Source: a virus. Taken from it: DNA of 27,369 nucleotides. Below are positions 22,849-27,369 of this stretch, in pieces. The translations under genes were made by a program, and so were the position numbers. Below the pieces are notes generated by a model. It was given only the letters and a program-made list of their open reading frames with translations, was not told the origin of the DNA and searched no databases. Where the stretch lies: the IMG/VR virus record IMGVR_UViG_3300022074_000300, positions 1 to 27,369 of that record; one strand, given 5' to 3'. The stretch's first letter is position 1; every line of letters begins with the position of its first letter.

Positions 22849-25089
22849 ATGCCCAGATACAACGGTGGTTTTATAGGCACTGATGGATTAGATGCACCTG
22901 ATGAACCAACTATCGGTACACCTAGTGCAAGTTCAACACAAGCAGATATAGCATTTACTGCACCTACTGATGTAGGCACGTCTGCTATTACAGAATATGT
23001 TGCAACAACTAACGATGGTATTGGAGCTACAGGTAGTTCATCACCTATAACTATTACTGGTTTAACCAACAACACATCTTACACAGCTAGAGTTTACGCA
23101 AGAAATGCTTATGGTACATCTGCTGCTAGTGAGGCTAGTGCTAGTTTTACTCCTCTTGCAGAAGTTATTAGTGGTTTGTTTTCAACTCATTTGTATAACG
23201 GTTCTAATAGTACTCAATTAATCGACAATGGAATTGACTTAACTAAAGGTGGAATGACATGGATTAAAAACCGCAGTACAGGTTCAAGCGATCATACAAT
23301 TTTTGATAGTGAAAGAGGACCAGGAAGATATAGATTAGAGTCTAATACAACTGCTGCACAAGAAGACCAAGGTACTACATCATGGAACGCACAATCATCA
23401 GGATTTTACCTTGGTGGTGATGGTGGTACAGACACTTTTAACAATAGTAGTCAAGAATATGTCTCTTGGACCTTTAGAAAGCAGCCTAAGTTTTTTGATG
23501 TTGTTACGTGGTCTGGAAATGGTGGTGGAGCAAGAAATATTTCTCATAATCTAGGCTCTACCCCAGGTATGATGCTTATAAGAAGATATGATGGTACTGA
23601 AGATTGGGGCGTTTATCATCGTAGAGGAAACGGTGGTACAAATGATGAACAGTATTATGCTCTCTTACACAACGATCAGGGTTTTAGTGATGCCGATTAT
23701 TTTAACGATACAGCTCCAACATCAACACAGTTTACAGTTAACTCTGGAAGAAATATAAGTAGTAGAAACTATATAGCCTACCTATTCGCACACAATAACA
23801 ATGACGGTGGGTTTGGTCCTGATAGTGAAGATATTATTAAATGTGGTTCGTACACAGGTAATGGTAATTCTACTGGTACTGTTGTAAACCTTGGGTTTGA
23901 GCCACAGTTTTTAATGATAAAAAGAGCAGTTGGTGGCAGTGGACCTTGGGCTGTTGCAGATAGTATGCGTGGCGTAACAGCAGATGGAGAAATATCTTTA
24001 CTAAGATGGAATACTAACGGTTCAGAAGCGACAGGTGTAAGCAGAGTAGGTTTTACATCTACTGGTTTTCAACTTAAAAATAGCGATAGTGACTTTAACA
24101 ATAATGGCGACACCTACGTCTACATGGCAATACGTAGAGGCGGTATGGCAACTCCTACTTTAGCTTCTGATGTATTTTTTGTAGATGAAACTGGTTCATC
24201 TGAAGCAGCAGGAACACAAAAAACAACAGGATTTCCTGTAGATATGCAGATAGCTAAATTAAATGGTGGTAGTCATACGTATATAATGGACAGGCTCAGA
24301 GGTGCATCTAGTACCACAACTAGTAGTGGTCCATATATTTTAGGAAGTTCTACAACAGATGAAGCAGGTTCAACTTACACACGAAAATGGGATAATACTG
24401 GTTATCAAATATCTTCAGCTTTTGCAAATAACCCATACATATTCTGGAACTGGAGGAGAGCCAGAGGTTATTTCGATGTGGTTTGTTACCAAGGCACAGG
24501 AAGCATGGGCCTTACACTAAACCATAATCTTGGTGTAGTACCAGAGATGATTTGGGTTAAAAATAGATCAGCTAGTAACGATGATTGGTTTGTCTATCAT
24601 TCTGCTTTAGGAAATACTAAATGGTTAGAGTTAAATCAAACTACTGCTGAACAAACCAATCAAGCTGCTTGGAATAACACATCACCGACTGCTACACAAT
24701 TTACTGTTGGAGCTTATAATGGTGTTAATGGTTCAACTGGATATTCCTACGTAGCCTACCTTTTCGCTACCGTCCCAAATGTCAGTTTCGTTGGAAGCTA
24801 TACTGGTGATGGATCTGCAGGTAAAGTTATTGATTGTGGTTTTACTAATGGTGCTAAATTTGTGTTAATTAAAGAACTAAGCGATAGTCATAATTGGCTT
24901 GTTTATGATACTACAAGAGGTATATCTTCTGGTAATGATCCTTATTTTTGGTTAAATACTAACGCTGCTGAAAATGATCAGACAGATAGCATTGACCCTG
25001 ATTCAAGTGGTTTTGCTGTAAACTACGCAAATACAAACTCTAATGGTGAAACATATATATTTTATGCAATTGCCACTGACCCATCATAA
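22849..25089 (+). CDS. FN3-containing adhesin with HNLG-type repeats
   Basis: The 746-residue protein starts with a fibronectin-III domain (about 14-103, with APTDVGTSAITEYVATT and ITGLTNNTSYTARVYARNA). Repeated modules follow, each with F(F)DVV.(W/Y).G, then HNLG..P.M(I/M)..(K/R)R.....DW.VYH, then a T.FTV turn and a (Y)VAYLF segment. The clearest copies are at about 216-310 and 544-640, with shorter copies between and after. I recall this module as DUF7483, common in marine phage tails. It probably binds cell surface glycans. The final residues FYAIATDPS end a beta strand. Confidence 0.8.
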   Translation: MPRYNGGFIGTDGLDAPDEPTIGTPSASSTQADIAFTAPTDVGTSAITEYVATTNDGIGATGSSSPITITGLTNNTSYTARVYARNAYGTSAASEASASFTPLAEVISGLFSTHLYNGSNSTQLIDNGIDLTKGGMTWIKNRSTGSSDHTIFDSERGPGRYRLESNTTAAQEDQGTTSWNAQSSGFYLGGDGGTDTFNNSSQEYVSWTFRKQPKFFDVVTWSGNGGGARNISHNLGSTPGMMLIRRYDGTEDWGVYHRRGNGGTNDEQYYALLHNDQGFSDADYFNDTAPTSTQFTVNSGRNISSRNYIAYLFAHNNNDGGFGPDSEDIIKCGSYTGNGNSTGTVVNLGFEPQFLMIKRAVGGSGPWAVADSMRGVTADGEISLLRWNTNGSEATGVSRVGFTSTGFQLKNSDSDFNNNGDTYVYMAIRRGGMATPTLASDVFFVDETGSSEAAGTQKTTGFPVDMQIAKLNGGSHTYIMDRLRGASSTTTSSGPYILGSSTTDEAGSTYTRKWDNTGYQISSAFANNPYIFWNWRRARGYFDVVCYQGTGSMGLTLNHNLGVVPEMIWVKNRSASNDDWFVYHSALGNTKWLELNQTTAEQTNQAAWNNTSPTATQFTVGAYNGVNGSTGYSYVAYLFATVPNVSFVGSYTGDGSAGKVIDCGFTNGAKFVLIKELSDSHNWLVYDTTRGISSGNDPYFWLNTNAAENDQTDSIDPDSSGFAVNYANTNSNGETYIFYAIATDPS

Positions 25090-25106
25090 AAAAGGAATAA
25101 TAAGTA

Positions 25107-26051
25107 ATGCCTAACTATAATGGCGTGTGGTCACTCACAACACAGTTGCAGTATGTTGCAGATTGGCCTAGCCCTCCTGCAAGAGCAATAATACATAGGG
25201 CTAATAACGTAGCTCAAGAAACAATAGATTTTGTTGATATGGCTAGTACAGGGGATACTAGTGATTTTGGAGATCTAACTGTAGCTAGAGCCTCTGGTTT
25301 AGATACATGTGGCTCATCTACCAGAGCTACTTTTGGTGGAGGGCAGGTTAAATCAAATGTAATAGATTTTGTTACCATAGCAACCACTGGTGATGCTACT
25401 GATTTTGGAGATCTAACTGATGGAAGACATGGGGCAGGTGCTTTATCAAATAATACTAGAGGTGTTTGGGCAGGTGGAGAAGGTTCATCTAATCCTGTAG
25501 ATATTATAGATTATATTACAATAGCCTCTACTGGAGATGCCACAGACTTTGGTAATTTAAGTGCTACAAGAAATCAAGCATCTGCTGCTGCATCTACTAC
25601 GAGAGGTGTATTTCTTGGTGGAAGTGGTAGCACTAGTTCTACTGTTTATAACATTATAGAATATATAACTATAGGTTCTACAGGGAATGCTACTGATTTT
25701 GGTGATCTCTCTGATACAGCTAGATTAGGTTCAGCTTGTTCAAGTAACACAAGGATAGTTGTTCATTGTGGTATTCTTGGGGGAAATATTGTAAATACTT
25801 TGGAATATATTACAACAGCCAGTACAGGTAATAGTACTGACTTTGGTGATCTTACTGCTGCAGTTTACAGCACAGGAGCTACGTCTAATCGTATTTTAGG
25901 AATATTTATAGGTGGCGTTAGCGATAGAAATAATATAGATAAAATAACTATAGCTTCTACTGGTGACGCTGCAGATTTTGGAGACTTGTCTGCAACTGGT
26001 AATCGTGATCCATCGGCCACCTCTTCAGCACATGGAGGCATAGCAGCCTAA
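25107..26051 (+). CDS. Six-repeat kelch-like propeller adhesin
   Basis: The 314-residue protein has six repeats of about 40-48 residues. Each has (I/L)(D/E)(Y/F/K)(I/V)TIASTGDATDFGDL or a variant, then a Ser/Ala-rich strand, then TRG(V/A)..GG. Diglycine ends and six units suggest a six-bladed kelch-like beta-propeller, with the N-terminal strand RAIIHRA completing the last blade. Such propellers bind sugars or proteins. The start follows AAGGAATAAT. Its stop overlaps the next start by one base (TAATG). Confidence 0.75.
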   Translation: MPNYNGVWSLTTQLQYVADWPSPPARAIIHRANNVAQETIDFVDMASTGDTSDFGDLTVARASGLDTCGSSTRATFGGGQVKSNVIDFVTIATTGDATDFGDLTDGRHGAGALSNNTRGVWAGGEGSSNPVDIIDYITIASTGDATDFGNLSATRNQASAAASTTRGVFLGGSGSTSSTVYNIIEYITIGSTGNATDFGDLSDTARLGSACSSNTRIVVHCGILGGNIVNTLEYITTASTGNSTDFGDLTAAVYSTGATSNRILGIFIGGVSDRNNIDKITIASTGDAADFGDLSATGNRDPSATSSAHGGIAA

Positions 26052-27369
26052 TGACAACTAGAGACTACACAGCTAACGTTATATCTGCTACTAAAGTAGT
26101 GCCTGATGGTAACTTTAAAACTAGTAAAGCATCAGGTGTGTGGGATATTAATGAAGCACTAGATCTTATTAAAGGTGGTAACTGGCCTAACGCAGCTAAC
26201 ATCAACCCTGCTGCTTTTGTCGATGGTTTGTTTCAGACTCATTTGTATGCTGGAAATGGTGGCACACAATCTATTGTCAACAACATTGACCTTACTAAAG
26301 GTGGGTTAGTTTGGACTAAAAGACGTGACAGTTCAACAAATGGTGATCACACTTTGTATGATACTGTAAGAGGAACAGGTACTGGGGGAAGGCTTAGATC
26401 AAATAATAACCAACAAGCTTATAGTCCTTCAGATGCTGTAACTGCATTTAATAATAATGGTTTTAGTATTGGGGCTGATGCAAGTATAAATACTAATACT
26501 GCAGAATACGTTTCTTGGACCTTTAGAAAGCAGCCTAAATTTTTTGATGTTGTAACATATACTGGAGATGGATCTACAACAAAAACTGTAAGTCACAATC
26601 TTAACTCTACTCCAGGTATGATATTTTTTAAAAGAACTGATTCAACAGGAAATTGGATAGTATATCATACTAGTCTTTCAGGTGGTACACAAGCATTTCT
26701 AAGACTTAATGCTAATTTTCCTACTTCAAGTTTGGGAGATTATGGAAATAGTCTAGCTCCAACATCCTCTGTCATACGCACTCCAGTTCATTCAAATGCT
26801 AGTAATACAGCAGACAGTGTAAATGTTAATGGTGCATCATATGTAGCATATATATTTGCTAACAATAATGATGACGGTGGCTTTGGTGAACCTGGAGATC
26901 AGGATATTATTAAGTGTGGGAGTTATACTGGTAATGGTAACTCAACTGGTCCAGTTGTTACTCTTGGGTTTGAGCCTCAATTTGTTATGATTAAATCAAA
27001 CGGTGGAAGTGAGGCTTGGTATGTTTATGATAATATGAGAGGAATGATTGTAGGTGGAGATGATGCAGAACTAGCTTGGAACTTAGATACTGAAGAAAAT
27101 GGTATTTTAGGAACTAGTAAAGCTATATTAGATCCAACTCCAACAGGTTTTAATATAACAAACACTAGCTCTACTGCTAATACAAATACTCATACTTACA
27201 TCTACATGGCAATAAGACGTGGTGGTATGCAAACCCCAACTACAGCGTCTGATGTTTTTGCTATTGATGAAATGGATAATTCGCCAACTGCACCGCCAAC
27301 CTTATATTCTGGTTTTCCTGTGGATATGGCGTTTTATAGAGATAAAAGCACAACCAGTAACACAAACAT
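26051..27369 (+). CDS. Second HNLG-type adhesin, 3' end outside window
   Basis: A frame opens at ATG 26051, overlapping the previous stop by one base, and stays open to the window edge (439 codons). The first 50 residues are distinct (a YTANVISATKVVPDGNFKTS opening). Then GLFQTHLYAGNGGTQSI, a FFDVVTYTGDGSTTKTVSHN block and a (D)W.VYH turn follow as in the 22849 gene. A DNA stretch of about 45 bases at 26510-26553 is nearly the same as 23461-23505. It is a paralogue of that adhesin without the fibronectin-III domain. Confidence 0.8.
   Translation, partial: MTTRDYTANVISATKVVPDGNFKTSKASGVWDINEALDLIKGGNWPNAANINPAAFVDGLFQTHLYAGNGGTQSIVNNIDLTKGGLVWTKRRDSSTNGDHTLYDTVRGTGTGGRLRSNNNQQAYSPSDAVTAFNNNGFSIGADASINTNTAEYVSWTFRKQPKFFDVVTYTGDGSTTKTVSHNLNSTPGMIFFKRTDSTGNWIVYHTSLSGGTQAFLRLNANFPTSSLGDYGNSLAPTSSVIRTPVHSNASNTADSVNVNGASYVAYIFANNNDDGGFGEPGDQDIIKCGSYTGNGNSTGPVVTLGFEPQFVMIKSNGGSEAWYVYDNMRGMIVGGDDAELAWNLDTEENGILGTSKAILDPTPTGFNITNTSSTANTNTHTYIYMAIRRGGMQTPTTASDVFAIDEMDNSPTAPPTLYSGFPVDMAFYRDKSTTSNTN

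Noticed and set aside
1-27369. CRISPR array, insertion sequence, integrase, tRNA
   Set aside because: No spaced direct repeats with unique spacers, no transposase or recombinase motif, and no tRNA fold seen.

Overview
The window reads as one arm of a tailed bacteriophage genome. It is AT-rich by eye, every supported gene lies on the + strand, and genes are packed with 1-4 base overlaps (TAATG and ATGA junctions). Three things point to a marine phage: tail proteins with fibronectin-III, AELNILDG and HNLG-type repeats, a set of tiny lysine-rich proteins typical of ocean viromes, and a capsid gene set ordered as in podovirus P22. A small DUF1127 protein, a family common in Alphaproteobacteria, and TTGACA-type promoters fit an alphaproteobacterial host, but this is inference. 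No integrase, repressor, polymerase or tRNA was seen, so replication and lifestyle genes must lie outside the window.

Layout. 1-781: gene-free control region with many palindromes, a GT-rich alternating stretch and a promoter. 788-6058: about 17 small genes, many encoding strongly basic proteins of 30-100 residues, plus a secreted beta-barrel-like protein, two beta-rich candidate virion proteins and the DUF1127 protein. 6067-7925: membrane proteins and a lysis cassette (EF-hand two-helix holin candidate, M15 peptidase endolysin, single-protein spanin candidate). 7922-15227: packaging and procapsid genes (small terminase, an HTH protein, large terminase, portal, a small protein, a 613-residue protein, scaffold). 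15235-17133: a capsid expression cassette with its own promoter, a structured leader of about 210 bases, the major capsid protein, a 178-residue capsid-associated protein and a closing C(UUCG)G hairpin. 17157-19840: tail adaptor and P22 gp10-like tail hub. 19841-27369: fibre and adhesin genes, the last of which runs off the window.

How it works together. Large and small terminase package DNA through the portal into a shell built on the scaffold. The adaptor and gp10-like hub close the head, and the fibre and adhesin proteins recognise the host surface. The cassette just upstream of the terminase genes releases progeny. The most striking signals are regulatory. A promoter motif (TTGACA, 16 bases, TAWAACTATA) recurs upstream of the early block, at the first gene, and before the capsid gene. 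Two structured leaders lie directly in front of the capsid and DUF1127 genes.
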